Source: Virgibacillus indicus
GTDB lineage: Bacteria > Bacillota > Bacilli > Bacillales > Amphibacillaceae
DNA: 64,000 bases
Direction: 5' to 3'
NCBI RefSeq assembly: GCF_002266285.1
Contig: NZ_NPMS01000001.1
Span: forward strand, 1,054,001-1,118,000
Part shown: piece after piece, positions 9,371-17,989 of the stretch
Layout of the letters: the number at the start of each line of letters is the position of its first letter
How positions within the stretch are numbered: position 1 is the stretch's first letter
Notes under the pieces: generated by a model
Told to the model about the DNA's origin: nothing
The model's input: only the letters and a program-made list of their open reading frames with translations
Database searches by the model: none
Made by a program: the position numbers and the translations under genes

Positions 9371-10554
9371 TTTCCAATCACCTCATTTTCCGGCACTCCC
9401 TGTGGTGCAGTTGATCTGCCGGGTCTTCTGATTTTCACTTCACTGACTACCTCTACTTCGATTTCTGGAAAAACTTCCTCCCAATTCGCTTTTCTCCACT
9501 CATCCGGATAATGGCGATGAAAAGCTTCTTCAAAACCTAAGACATCCACTTTCATTTCCTTTTGTACAATTTCCAATGCTAATTTTACCCGCTCCACAAT
9601 TTGTTTTTCCAGTTGTTCCTTAAGTTTCTCAATAATCTTCGGATTCATCATATCGAGTTTCGTTTCATTTTCCACAATATCGTCTTCTGATACGATTTCA
9701 ATCTTTATTTTCCAATTCCCATTTTCTATCGAAGGGATCAATTTGGAAGTTGCATCAAAAATATGAAAGGATATAAGTTCTTCACCTTCTTCGGGATTAA
9801 TAGTCACAGATGCTGTATCAATCTCATCCCGGATCCATAACAGTCCTCTTACCTCCTTATCATCCAGCTGGTCTGTCATTTTACCATTATTAAAAATAGC
9901 AGCACCATATATTTTTAAACCTTCTGTATTAGGGGGCTCCCTCTCAATCTGGATCATTGGCAATGCAGCACCTCTTTTTTCACCTGATAACATATCAAGC
10001 AGATCTTTTGCAGTAACACTTAAACCCACTTTCAACATAGCTAGGTCTTTTGCAACCTCTGCACTGCTTCTCTCCAGATCAGGTTCTATTTTCAATAGTT
10101 CATCAGGTTTTTCATTTGTCATAAATACGGAGGCGCGAAGTCTAGTAAATGGATGGCGCGAAAAAAAGTCAAGATGCTTCCGGATCCCTTCCTCCGCCAG
10201 CTTTTTCCCAATAAAAATTATATGATTATGCCCCCAGAACAGCTTGCGTGAAACCTTCTCCTGAAGCTTGGATCTTGCATCAAAGATAGTCTTTCCTGTA
10301 GTCTTTTCAACCGTATTCTGTTTCCCTCCACCCTGTCCCCCTTCACTCTTGGATCCCATTGATTTCGGGTTAACAATCTGAACGGATAATTCTATCTCCC
10401 CTTCTTCTGTTTTATCAAGACCTGTTGCCACAACAATAGCCAAGTCATTAACTTCGATTCTGTCCCAGCAGCCTGAAAGTATAAGGGGCATAATAACACA
10501 CATTAAAAATTCAGCCATTCTCTTTACAGTTTTTTTTCTTATAATACAGCGCAT
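9367..10554 (-). CDS. Spore germination protein, Ger(x)C lipoprotein subunit
   Basis: About 395 residues, C subunit of a GerA-type nutrient germinant receptor located in the spore inner membrane. The N-terminus carries a lipoprotein signal with lipobox LSGC, followed by WDRIEVNDLAIVVATGLDK, the classic opening of GerAC/GerKC mature chains. RKLFWGHNHIIFIGKKLAEEGI and HPFTRLRASVFM are further family blocks. The ATG at 10554 is chosen because GAAAGGGG lies 7 bases upstream; a TTG 18 bases earlier lacks a site. It is third in the operon after the A and B subunit genes. Confidence 0.93.
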   Translation of the reverse strand: MRCIIRKKTVKRMAEFLMCVIMPLILSGCWDRIEVNDLAIVVATGLDKTEEGEIELSVQIVNPKSMGSKSEGGQGGGKQNTVEKTTGKTIFDARSKLQEKVSRKLFWGHNHIIFIGKKLAEEGIRKHLDFFSRHPFTRLRASVFMTNEKPDELLKIEPDLERSSAEVAKDLAMLKVGLSVTAKDLLDMLSGEKRGAALPMIQIEREPPNTEGLKIYGAAIFNNGKMTDQLDDKEVRGLLWIRDEIDTASVTINPEEGEELISFHIFDATSKLIPSIENGNWKIKIEIVSEDDIVENETKLDMMNPKIIEKLKEQLEKQIVERVKLALEIVQKEMKVDVLGFEEAFHRHYPDEWRKANWEEVFPEIEVEVVSEVKIRRPGRSTAPQGVPENEVIGN

Positions 10555-10597
10555 CTTTTTGCCCCTTTCCAACTGTCAAGCCATATGAAGATCAAGA

Positions 10598-11695
10598 TCA
10601 GTTAATCTTTTTAGTGTTTTTCTTGAATATAACAGCGGCTATTAATAATAAGAGGGGTAAGATTATCTGGACGATTACTGCATAAAAAGGCATAGTGGTA
10701 ATTAAAAAATGCTGAATTTGCTGTAAATTGGGTGCTGTCCATAATCCCATCACTGCCAATAAGCCGCCAATCGGGAATACAATCGGACGATAATCCTGCA
10801 AATTCAGCAATTGTGCAGTGCCAACTGCAATAACATAATAAAATACTGAAATTTTAATAAATGTTCCGCTAACCCAGATTGCCATAACTATTGATTCAAG
10901 ATGCTGAATAAAATCGGCAATACTTATATACCTTGCTGCTTCCATAATTGGATATGTAAATGTAGGGGTTAGTTTGCCAAATAAAAGCATTGTAAATAAA
11001 TTTGACAGCACCAGTGTGACCATAATCAGAAAAACCGTGATCATTCCCCATTTCATGCCTCCCTCTTTTTTTTTCAAAACTGGCAGGATGAAGGTGATTG
11101 CAAACAATTGCAGAAACCAGGTGGTTGGTACGATTGCTCCTTTTAATGATGGTATCAATCCTTTCTCAAAAAAAGGAAGCAAATTAGCTGGTTCCAGGTC
11201 AGGAATAAGCAAGATAACAATCAGTATAAATAAAAAGAGAACAATTGGAACAAATACCTGAGCGCTTCTTGCCATTACCTCAATTCCGCCCCTGACAGCA
11301 AGACCACTTACAAATATCATGCTCCCAATAACGACAACCAACGGGGTTGTTGGGAGGAAATTCCCAACAACAAACTCACCATATTCTCTTAAGACCAACC
11401 CATTGGAGTGAAAAAAAAAGAACAAAATAATAAAACCAATCAGCTTTCCAGGTATTTTTCCAATAATCTCTTCACTGTATTGGATAATCGTTTGCCGGGG
11501 AAAACGGTTATGTAATTGGGCCATTATCAGAATGGTAATACACCCTGCAAGTGATGCCCATATCGGGGAGAGCCACATATCATTCCCTGCAAATTTTCCG
11601 GTTATGCCCGGCACAAGCAGTATAGCTGTTGCGATTACAGTTGGATAGAGTAAAATAACCATCTGACCTGTGCTGATTCTTCCTTTTTCAATCAT
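10598..11695 (-). CDS. Spore germination permease, GerAB family (B subunit)
   Basis: About 365 residues with ten hydrophobic segments, a member of the endospore germination permease branch of the APC superfamily. It begins MIEKGRISTGQMVILLYPTVIAT and includes LVLREYGEFVVGNFLPTTPL and the YYVIAVGTAQLLNL stretch typical of GerB proteins. It likely binds the germinant in the membrane and works with subunits A and C. The ATG at 11695 has AGAGGTG 6 bases upstream; the GTG at 11704 lies inside that site's reach and is less likely. There are 43 bases to the next gene in the operon. Confidence 0.93.
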   Translation of the reverse strand: MIEKGRISTGQMVILLYPTVIATAILLVPGITGKFAGNDMWLSPIWASLAGCITILIMAQLHNRFPRQTIIQYSEEIIGKIPGKLIGFIILFFFFHSNGLVLREYGEFVVGNFLPTTPLVVVIGSMIFVSGLAVRGGIEVMARSAQVFVPIVLFLFILIVILLIPDLEPANLLPFFEKGLIPSLKGAIVPTTWFLQLFAITFILPVLKKKEGGMKWGMITVFLIMVTLVLSNLFTMLLFGKLTPTFTYPIMEAARYISIADFIQHLESIVMAIWVSGTFIKISVFYYVIAVGTAQLLNLQDYRPIVFPIGGLLAVMGLWTAPNLQQIQHFLITTMPFYAVIVQIILPLLLLIAAVIFKKNTKKIN

Positions 11696-11751
11696 TTGTT
11701 TCACCTCTTTTTTCGCATATCTAATAAAGAAAACAATTATAGAGCCGGTTT

Positions 11752-13353
11752 CTATTCATCTCCTCCATTAGAGGGCTGAGGCCTTTGATTATCAGCTTGC
11801 CGGGATTTGTTATATTCTCCGGTAAAGTGGGGCCTTGTGTTCATTTTCCACCACGGTGCACGCACCAGCACATCTTTAATTTCATTAAATTTCATTGGTG
11901 CCATTGGACTCAGGTATGGTACACCGAAAGAACGCAGTGAAGCTAAATGGACAATAATCAATATGATTCCAAGCATAACCCCCAGCAGTCCAAGCGTTCC
12001 CGCTAGAAAAATCATAGGGAAACGGAGCATGCGAAATGTGATCGATGCAGAATAGCGCGGAATCGTAAATGAAGCAACACCTGTAATTGCTACAACGATA
12101 ACCATTGGTGCAGAAACAATCCCTGCAGAAACTGCTGCTTCCCCTATAATCAGGGCACCTACGATACTTACTGCTGAACCAACCTGTTTTGGCAGCCGTA
12201 TACCAGCTTCACGCAATGCTTCAAAGGCTATTTCCATCATTAATACTTCAACAAGCGCAGGAAACGGAATCTGCTCCCGGGCAGCCGCAACTGTGATCAT
12301 TAGTGTTGTTGGTATCATTTCCTGATGAAACGTCAGTATGGCCACGTATAAGGAAGGAAGCAGCAAGGATACCAGAAGAAATACATAACGAAGCCAGCGA
12401 ATTGCTGTTCCTATTAAAAAACGGCTATAATAATCCTCACTTGCCTGCAGCAGTGAATAAATGGTTATTGGGGCAATGATGGAAAAAGGGGATCCATCAA
12501 CCAAGATTGCAGCCCTTCCCTCCAGAAGATTTGCTGTTACTACATCCGGGCGTTCCGTTTCCAGAAACTGAGGAAATGGCGAATAAGGATCATCCTCAAT
12601 GAACTCCTCTAAAACACCACTATCCATAATTCCATCAACATCAATTTTACTGACCCTGTTTGTTATTTCTTCAATTAATGTTGGATCTGCTACCCCTTCG
12701 AGATATGCAATTACAATTTTCGTTTCTGTATACTTCCCTGCCTTCATGGATTTCAGTTTTAACTTTGGACTTCTGATTCTTCTCCGCAGCATGGAGTTAT
12801 TTACAGATAGAGCTTCCACAAAACCTTCACGCGGGCCCCTGACTACCGTCTCAGCCTGTGGTTCATCTATGGAGCGCTTTTCATATTGTGCTAGTCCTAC
12901 TGCCAACCCTGTCTTCTGATTGTCTGCGACGATTACAGGATTTCCTGAGGAGATTTCACTAATGCACTCGGCAACTGTTTTTACTTCTTTTACACTGGTC
13001 ACCGGGATTTTTTTGTTTATTAACGATTTAACCTGATCATTCCCCTCCCCAGATGACTCCATAAGCGGGGAAAGTACGCTATCATCTACTTCTTGAGTAT
13101 TTGAAAGTCCTTCTATGTATATAAGTATCGCATTATCTTTTCCTCCGATATAAAATGAGCGGATAACAACATCGGAACAGTCTTTATAAATGGAGCGGAA
13201 TTTATTTTCGTTATCCTCTAGGCTTTGCGACAGCAGCTCCTGTTCCTGGGGGGATTGCAAGGACTTCACTGCTTTTTTCTGTGACTTTTTGGATTTCCGC
13301 AATTTAATTTTTGAGGTAAATCCCTCAGTTTCCTTCCCCATTTCATTCATCAT
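11752..13353 (-). CDS. Spore germination protein, GerAA family (A subunit)
   Basis: 533 residues. A soluble N-terminal domain (about 1-300) is followed by four to six membrane helices (for example YVFLLVSLLLPSLYVAILTF). FHQEMIPTTLMITVAAAREQ and FPALVEVLMMEIAFEALREA, then RLPKQVGSAVSIVGALIIGE, are diagnostic of GerAA/SpoVAF proteins. The first ~45 residues are highly charged and the tail (KSRQADNQRPQPSNGGDE) is hydrophilic. Three ATGs (13353, 13350, 13341) share one AAGGGG site, so the exact start is uncertain by four codons. It is first gene of the operon; germination operons are normally sigma-G controlled, but no clear sigma-G box was identified. Confidence 0.94.
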   Translation of the reverse strand: MMNEMGKETEGFTSKIKLRKSKKSQKKAVKSLQSPQEQELLSQSLEDNENKFRSIYKDCSDVVIRSFYIGGKDNAILIYIEGLSNTQEVDDSVLSPLMESSGEGNDQVKSLINKKIPVTSVKEVKTVAECISEISSGNPVIVADNQKTGLAVGLAQYEKRSIDEPQAETVVRGPREGFVEALSVNNSMLRRRIRSPKLKLKSMKAGKYTETKIVIAYLEGVADPTLIEEITNRVSKIDVDGIMDSGVLEEFIEDDPYSPFPQFLETERPDVVTANLLEGRAAILVDGSPFSIIAPITIYSLLQASEDYYSRFLIGTAIRWLRYVFLLVSLLLPSLYVAILTFHQEMIPTTLMITVAAAREQIPFPALVEVLMMEIAFEALREAGIRLPKQVGSAVSIVGALIIGEAAVSAGIVSAPMVIVVAITGVASFTIPRYSASITFRMLRFPMIFLAGTLGLLGVMLGIILIIVHLASLRSFGVPYLSPMAPMKFNEIKDVLVRAPWWKMNTRPHFTGEYNKSRQADNQRPQPSNGGDE

Positions 13354-13591
13354 CCCCTTCCGTTATGAATCCATTTTTTAGGTTGGTTTTTTTAACGGAA
13401 ATTATGCACTAAGCAGGGATATTTTAACGGCAGAAAACTGGCTATCTTGCTGTCTCTTATCCAAGCTTTTTTAATATAAGAGTTTTTTAAAGAACTGAAA
13501 ACCTTACTGTCCGCGATACACATGTTAATTGAAATGATTTTAATAGTTTGGTAATGTTATTTGCATGTCATAACATTTTTAAGGGGGATTC

Positions 13592-15082
13592 ATGAAGAGA
13601 GTTTCAAAAGTTTTTTACATTACACTTGTATTAGTTATCATCGCCGTAGTATTAGGTGCGCTATTTCCGGTACGTTTTGAAGAAATAACCGGAAATATAA
13701 AATCGTTTGTTGCTACATCGTTCGGCTGGTATTACATGCTGCTAATGTCGGCAATGGTTATCATTAGTATTATTATCGCAGTCAGTCCATATGGAAGAAT
13801 TCGTTTAGGAAAGGATCATGAAAAACCAGATTTCTCCACGGCTTCCTGGATTGCCATGCTGTTTTCCGCCGGGATGGGAATTGGGCTTGTATTCTACGGT
13901 GCTGCCGAGCCATTGTTCCACTATGTCTCTGATGCTCCATTGGCAGAGGAAGGAACTGGAGCAGCATTTAAGGATGCACTATCCTATTCTTATTTCCATT
14001 GGGGAATTCATGTATGGGCAATGTATGGAGTTACCGCCCTCGCACTGGCTTACTTCCAATTTCGTAAAGAAGAACCTGCACTCATTTCATCAACATTAAA
14101 ACCACTGTTTGGTGACAAAATGAATGGACCACTTGGTGTTGTGGTAGATGTACTCGCAGTATTTGCGACTGTATTCGGTGTCGCTACGTCTCTCGGCTTT
14201 GGAGCAGTTCAAATAAATGGTGGACTATCCCATCTATTCGGGGTTGAAGTTGGTTTTACGGCACAATTTTTTATAATTGTGATCGTCACACTTCTCTTTC
14301 TAGCATCTGCATGGTCAGGGTTAAGTAAAGGGATAAAATATTTATCCAATACCAACATGGTACTTGCTATCATATTGCTGATAGTTATACTCATTGTTGG
14401 TCCAACACTATTAATTCTTAATATGTTTACAGAAACGTTCGGTCTTTATTTGCAGAACTTATTGCAAAACAGCTTCCGTACGGCACCACTTGAAGGTGAT
14501 AACAGAGGATGGCTGGATGGCTGGACAATCTTCTACTGGGCATGGTGGGTTTCCTGGGCACCATTTGTAGGAATGTTCATCGCGCGTATTTCCCGTGGCA
14601 GAACAATCCGCCAATTCATAACCGGTGTCATTGTCATCCCGACTCTGTTCATCTCAATCTGGTTTGCCGCATTCGGTTCAACTGCAGGGGATATACAGAA
14701 TAGTGGCGTGGATCTGTCACAATATGCAACGGAACTTGTACTGTTCAATATGTTTGATCATGTACCTTTAGGCTTATTCATGTCCATTGTTGCTATCTTG
14801 CTGATTGCTTCATTCTTTATTACATCAGCTGACTCCGCAACATTCGTACTTGGAATGCAATCAACAAACGGATCATTAACCCCACCTAACAACGTAAAAG
14901 TTGTCTGGGGTATTGCCCAATCCGCAGTAGCACTGATTTTACTCTATGTCGGCGGACTAACGGCCATACAGAATACAATCATTGTCGCTGCACTGCCCTT
15001 CTCCTTTGTCATGATACTCATGAGCATCGGATTATTTAAGGCATTGGGCCAGGAAGTGAAATGGAAAAAACATAAAATGTAA
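13592..15082 (+). CDS. BCCT family osmolyte (glycine betaine) transporter
   Basis: 496 residues, twelve membrane segments, sodium-coupled betaine/choline/carnitine transporter of the OpuD/BetP type. The landmark MGIGLVFYGAAEPLFHY lies near residue 96 and WTIFYWAWWVSWAPFVG near 310, followed by MFIARISRGRTIRQF. The aromatic WAWWVSW box lines the betaine site in BetP. AGGGGGA precedes the ATG. A strong terminator follows. In a strain with ectABC, uptake of external compatible solutes fits osmoadaptation. The exact substrate (betaine, ectoine, proline betaine) is not determined by these motifs. Confidence 0.93.
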   Translation: MKRVSKVFYITLVLVIIAVVLGALFPVRFEEITGNIKSFVATSFGWYYMLLMSAMVIISIIIAVSPYGRIRLGKDHEKPDFSTASWIAMLFSAGMGIGLVFYGAAEPLFHYVSDAPLAEEGTGAAFKDALSYSYFHWGIHVWAMYGVTALALAYFQFRKEEPALISSTLKPLFGDKMNGPLGVVVDVLAVFATVFGVATSLGFGAVQINGGLSHLFGVEVGFTAQFFIIVIVTLLFLASAWSGLSKGIKYLSNTNMVLAIILLIVILIVGPTLLILNMFTETFGLYLQNLLQNSFRTAPLEGDNRGWLDGWTIFYWAWWVSWAPFVGMFIARISRGRTIRQFITGVIVIPTLFISIWFAAFGSTAGDIQNSGVDLSQYATELVLFNMFDHVPLGLFMSIVAILLIASFFITSADSATFVLGMQSTNGSLTPPNNVKVVWGIAQSAVALILLYVGGLTAIQNTIIVAALPFSFVMILMSIGLFKALGQEVKWKKHKM

Positions 15083-15089
15083 ATTCCGG

Positions 15090-15125
15090 AAAAAGCCAAT
15101 CAGGATTGCCTGGTTGGCTTTTTTG
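15090..15125 (+). terminator. Terminator of the BCCT gene
   Basis: AAAAAGCCAATCAGG pairs with CCTGGTTGGCTTTTTT: a long stem, four-base loop and a T run, starting 8 bases after the stop. Confidence 0.92.
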
Positions 15126-15147
15126 TTGGGCAGATGTTTGTTGTGGG

Positions 15148-15182
15148 TGAACGGATGCTCTCATTCCAGACGGATAACCCAC
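15148..15182 (+). repeat. GGATAT-family repeat, copy 3 (degenerate)
   Basis: TGAACGGATGCTCTCATTCC followed by AGACGGATAACC keeps the spacing of the ACGGAT words of the family. It lies just downstream of the BCCT terminator. Confidence 0.5.
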
Positions 15183-15243
15183 ATAATAACAATTGGACAT
15201 AGTGCCACTTTCCGGCATACCATATTTTTTACTAAGCCCGCTC

Positions 15244-15570
15244 TTAATCAATAAAGACATCAATAACATTATACAAAGATACCTTAGTTTCTTCCTGATT
15301 CCTTAATTGCAGTGTTTTATTTAATGAATCAATTTTAAGTATCTTTCCTTTTGCTGTATGGTAACTGCGATTTTCGAAAAATTTAATAGCCACTGTAAGA
15401 TCATTGTGAATCGCACATTGCAGACTGGCATCTATCTCCATTATCTTCTGTTCATCGAGGATCGGTTTTTCTTTATATTCATCCTCTTCCCACATTTCAT
15501 TAAGCATTTGAACATGCTCAGGCAGCATAAGGGATACCCATTTAATTGTTCCTCTGTCATTCGCACTCAT
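15244..15570 (-). CDS. YolD-like protein
   Basis: 108 residues. DRGTIKWVSLMLPEHVQMLNEMW is the YolD family opening; a C-terminal half with KGKILKIDSLNKTLQL and LYNVIDVFID follows. YolD proteins are small cytoplasmic partners encoded beside Y-family DNA polymerases (UvrX/YqjW) and are SOS-linked. Here it is second in a two-gene operon behind a WYL-like gene with a 2-base gap, and a near-consensus LexA box precedes the pair. No polymerase gene is present next to it, which is unusual. Confidence 0.87.
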   Translation of the reverse strand: MSANDRGTIKWVSLMLPEHVQMLNEMWEEDEYKEKPILDEQKIMEIDASLQCAIHNDLTVAIKFFENRSYHTAKGKILKIDSLNKTLQLRNQEETKVSLYNVIDVFID

Positions 15571-15572
15571 AA

Positions 15573-15791
15573 TTATGCTCCCATCCTTTTTCTAATTGCT
15601 CCTGCCGATAATATTCCAGAAACCGTAAACGTTCTGACCATTCGTTTGGAGTAACAATATGCTAGGATTTTTTCATCTTTTACTTTGAGAACCCGAATGA
15701 CTCTCTGGGATAACTGGTTTTCGGCAGAGACATAAATAATTTCAAGCTTTTGTTTTGTTTCCATTGAACAAATAAGCAATCCTCGCATCAT
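15573..15791 (-). CDS. Small WYL-domain-like protein
   Basis: 72 residues. KLEIIYVSAENQLSQRVIRV followed by ILAYCYSKRMVRTFTVSGIL has the strand order and the LAYC...RTF.V..I pattern of a WYL domain (a ligand- or nucleic-acid-sensing beta domain), without any DNA-binding or WCX part. GGAGG lies before two adjacent ATGs (15791, 15788). It is first gene of a unit with yolD and downstream of a LexA box. Stand-alone WYL proteins of this size occur in Bacillaceae next to yolD; their role is unknown. WYL assignment is by eye. Confidence 0.65.
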   Translation of the reverse strand: MMRGLLICSMETKQKLEIIYVSAENQLSQRVIRVLKVKDEKILAYCYSKRMVRTFTVSGILSAGAIRKRMGA

Positions 15792-15805
15792 AATTCCTCC
15801 TTAAC

Positions 15806-15819
15806 GGAACATCTGTTCC
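15806..15819. promoter_or_regulatory. LexA (DinR) SOS box
   Basis: Read on the minus strand, GGAACAGATGTTCC agrees at 13 of 14 positions with the Bacillus SOS box CGAACRNRYGTTYC. It lies 15 bases before the ATG of the WYL/yolD operon and overlaps its promoter zone, so LexA repression and DNA-damage induction of that operon are likely. The divergent sigma-factor gene starts 133 bases away. Confidence 0.78.
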
Positions 15820-15951
15820 TATTTTATCATAAAAATAATAATTTATGCAAAAAAGTTTTCAAACCATGCCCCCTTCCCTCTTCTTTTTTCGATTATAGGT
15901 GTAGAAGGATATTTTTTTATGAAAAATATACATACAAAAGGGGACAGTAAA

Positions 15952-16524
15952 ATGACGCACAAGAATCTTCAATTCACATTTGAGGAGATCTTCAAACAAA
16001 ATGAACGACGAATCCATTACTATATACACCGGCTGCATATTCGAGATTCCAATGAGGACTTCTACACGGAAGGGTTATTTGCATTATGGAATGCTTATAA
16101 AAGCTATCAGCCTGACAAAGGACCGATGGCAACTTACTTTAATTTCATGATACGGAATCGAATGATTGATCTAATTCGTAAAGAAACAAAGGCTGTCGAA
16201 AAGGTAGAAAACTACATCACACAAAACAAACCTCAGTTCAATGATGGAAACTACCGTAGGGGAAATGAAAACAGTATACCAATAAATAATTTTTCAGAAG
16301 CTTTACCAGTTGATAATAACTTATGGGAGCAGTTAAGAGAAAATCTGACCCCTAATCAGTGGAAGTGGGTGTATTACTATATTCTGGAGGGAATGCCATT
16401 GAAAGATATTGCTAACCTGGAAGGTGTAACAGTGGATGCTGTGAAAAGCTGGGCTAAACAAGCACGAGCAAAATTAAGAAAAGAGGAATTTAGAGAGAAA
16501 ATTGGGTGGAGTGTGGATATATAA
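15952..16524 (+). CDS. Sigma-70 family RNA polymerase sigma factor (small)
   Basis: About 190 residues. Region 2 is visible as SNEDFYTEGLFALWNAYKSY then YFNFMIRNRMIDLIRKE; region 4 as LTPNQWKWVYYYILEGMPLKDIANLEGVTVDAVKSWAKQA. It lacks region 1 and most of region 3, like ECF or SigH/ComX-type factors, and no anti-sigma gene is adjacent. The ATG at 15952 has AAGGGG 8 bases upstream and is preferred to an ATG 33 bases earlier. It is divergent from a LexA-boxed operon. Target genes are unknown; a competence- or stress-type role is only a guess. Confidence 0.82.
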   Translation: MTHKNLQFTFEEIFKQNERRIHYYIHRLHIRDSNEDFYTEGLFALWNAYKSYQPDKGPMATYFNFMIRNRMIDLIRKETKAVEKVENYITQNKPQFNDGNYRRGNENSIPINNFSEALPVDNNLWEQLRENLTPNQWKWVYYYILEGMPLKDIANLEGVTVDAVKSWAKQARAKLRKEEFREKIGWSVDI

Positions 16525-16575
16525 GAAAGGAAGGGAGCAAGCAAAATAGCTTATTCCCTTCCTTTCTATATTTTT
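16525..16575. terminator. Bidirectional terminator between sigma factor and dapA
   Basis: GAAAGGAAGGGAGCAAG pairs through GAAAGGAAGGGA / TCCCTTCCTTTC, followed by TATATTTTTTTA on the plus strand. The converging genes share it. Confidence 0.88.
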
Positions 16576-17469
16576 TTAATATCCAGCAGCTTCTTTCAAC
16601 TTGGAAACCGTAATTAATTTATACAAATATGCCCGCTCTGCTTCATTTAATGGAATAAGTGGCAGGCGTACACTTCCAACCGGTACACCAACACGGTTTA
16701 GTGCAGCTTTAACCGGTGTCGGATTTGGTGCAGTAAATAATGCTTTCATCAATGGCAGATGCTCGCGATGGAGATCAGCTGCCCGTGAAACATCACCTTT
16801 CTTAAATTGCTGAACCATTTCCTGCATCTCACTGCCAATAATATGGGAAGCAACAGATACAATACCTGTTCCGCCAATGGACAGCATTGGCAATGTCAGA
16901 CTGTCATCTCCGCTGTATACGGTAAAATCATCAGAAGTTTTACTGATAATTTCGGCTGCTGCATCCAGATCACCACTCGCTTCTTTGACAGAGACAATAT
17001 TTTTAATCTGGGAAAGACGAATAATCGTATCTGGTTCCAGATTAACTGCACTCCGTCCTGGAATGTTATACAACATCACAGGCAGTGAGGTACTTTGAGC
17101 AATCATTTGAAAGTGCTGAAACATTCCTTCCTGAGAAGGTTTATTATAATATGGTGTTACAAGCATAACCCCATCAACACCAATTGCTTCTGCCTCTTTC
17201 GTTAGGTCTGCAGACTCCTTTGTATTATTCGAGCCTGTACCTGCAATAACAGGCACCCTTCCATTAACTGTTTTTACAACAACTTTAAAAAGGTCAATTT
17301 TCTCATCATGTGAGAGAGTCGGGGATTCCCCCGTTGTACCTGCAATAACGAGTCCATCCGTTCCGTTATCTATCAAATAATTTACTAAACCTTCTGTTGC
17401 CCGAAAATCAACTTCTCCATTTTGATCAAATGGAGTCACCATTGCCGTTAATACATTACCGAAATTCAT
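16576..17469 (-). CDS. dapA: 4-hydroxy-tetrahydrodipicolinate synthase
   Basis: Condenses pyruvate with aspartate semialdehyde, the first committed step to lysine, meso-diaminopimelate (cell wall) and spore dipicolinate. About 297 residues. The GTTGESPTL motif that holds pyruvate is near residue 45, the proton-relay Tyr is in MLYNIPGR near 134, and the Schiff-base Lys is in SVKEASGD near 162. The ATG at 17469 (MNFGNVLTAMVTPF) is preferred to an upstream ATG at 17514, which would add 15 residues lacking family support and sit against the riboswitch terminator. A lysine riboswitch precedes the gene, so lysine shuts it down. Confidence 0.96.
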   Translation of the reverse strand: MNFGNVLTAMVTPFDQNGEVDFRATEGLVNYLIDNGTDGLVIAGTTGESPTLSHDEKIDLFKVVVKTVNGRVPVIAGTGSNNTKESADLTKEAEAIGVDGVMLVTPYYNKPSQEGMFQHFQMIAQSTSLPVMLYNIPGRSAVNLEPDTIIRLSQIKNIVSVKEASGDLDAAAEIISKTSDDFTVYSGDDSLTLPMLSIGGTGIVSVASHIIGSEMQEMVQQFKKGDVSRAADLHREHLPLMKALFTAPNPTPVKAALNRVGVPVGSVRLPLIPLNEAERAYLYKLITVSKLKEAAGY

Positions 17470-17516
17470 AAACAACTTCACACCCTTTTTTAGTTTGTTG
17501 GTGTGGAGAGCCAATT

Positions 17517-17750
17517 AAAAAAGCAGCAGCGTGAGAGCCGCTGCTGCTTTAGAACATTTAAATTCGTTCTCAGCTTGATAGCTCTCCATATAGTTTCCTA
17601 TATGACAATTCTGCATCTATTAAATAACAGAACCAGGTTCAGGATGATGAGCATCCTTCCACTTCGGCAAATTCCCCTTTCCTTATGTTTCTTAAGAGCT
17701 CATTCTCTTCCACATAAGTACTGATGGTTTTCGCACCTCTACCCTTACTT
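17517..17750 (-). ncRNA. Lysine riboswitch (L-box) with intrinsic terminator, controls dapA
   Basis: Minus strand, 5' to 3': GTAGAGGTGCGAAAACC, then AGTACTT, then AAGGGGAATTTGCCGAAGTG (the L-box core), CTGAACCTGGTTCTG, then TTGTCATATAGGAAACTATATGG and GAGAGCTATC. This is the order and wording of the B. subtilis lysC leader (GGGGA..CGCCGAAG..., CTGTCAAG..., GGAGGGCTATC). It ends in a 12-bp terminator stem, AAAGCAGCAGCGGCTC / AGCAGCAGC, followed by TTTTTT (17517-17550). GAACGAATTTAAATGTTC between them is a likely switching segment. Lysine binding should favour termination before dapA. Confidence 0.9.
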
Positions 17751-17845
17751 TAAAAAATTCTTAAAATAAGAAAATATTAATTTGTTATGTTTACTTTACC
17801 AAAGTTAAATACAAAAAACAAGGCTAAAAACTGGAATGATTTATA

Positions 17846-17989
17846 TTACTGCCTTTTTTTCGTTTTTTTATTATTTAACTTCTCATCAGCAGTTAGCGGC
17901 TCATTTGCAAACTCATGATCAAATTCCTTCGACAGGTTCTTTCTTACTTTCTGTTCATCGCTGAAATTGTTTTTTACTTTTTTGTCCAT
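17846..17989 (-). CDS. 47-residue SspO-like small spore protein (candidate)
   Basis: ATG at 17989 with GGAGGTG 6 bases upstream, and a TAA at 17846-17848. The product opens MDKKVKNNFSDEQKVRKN and ends EPLTADEKLNNKKTKKRQ. The C-terminal block resembles the LTxAExQNNKKRKKNQ tail of small acid-soluble spore protein O, and the whole chain is hydrophilic and Lys-rich, as in SASP minor proteins. The N-terminal half does not match SspO well, so this may be a different small spore protein. It sits between the lysine riboswitch and ung. Coding is supported by the strong ribosome site. Confidence 0.6.
   Translation of the reverse strand: MDKKVKNNFSDEQKVRKNLSKEFDHEFANEPLTADEKLNNKKTKKRQ

Noticed and set aside
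13354..13591. Sigma-G promoter for the germination operon
   Set aside because: A CATAATT word exists on the minus strand, but no acceptable -35 at 17-18 bases; not secure enough to list.
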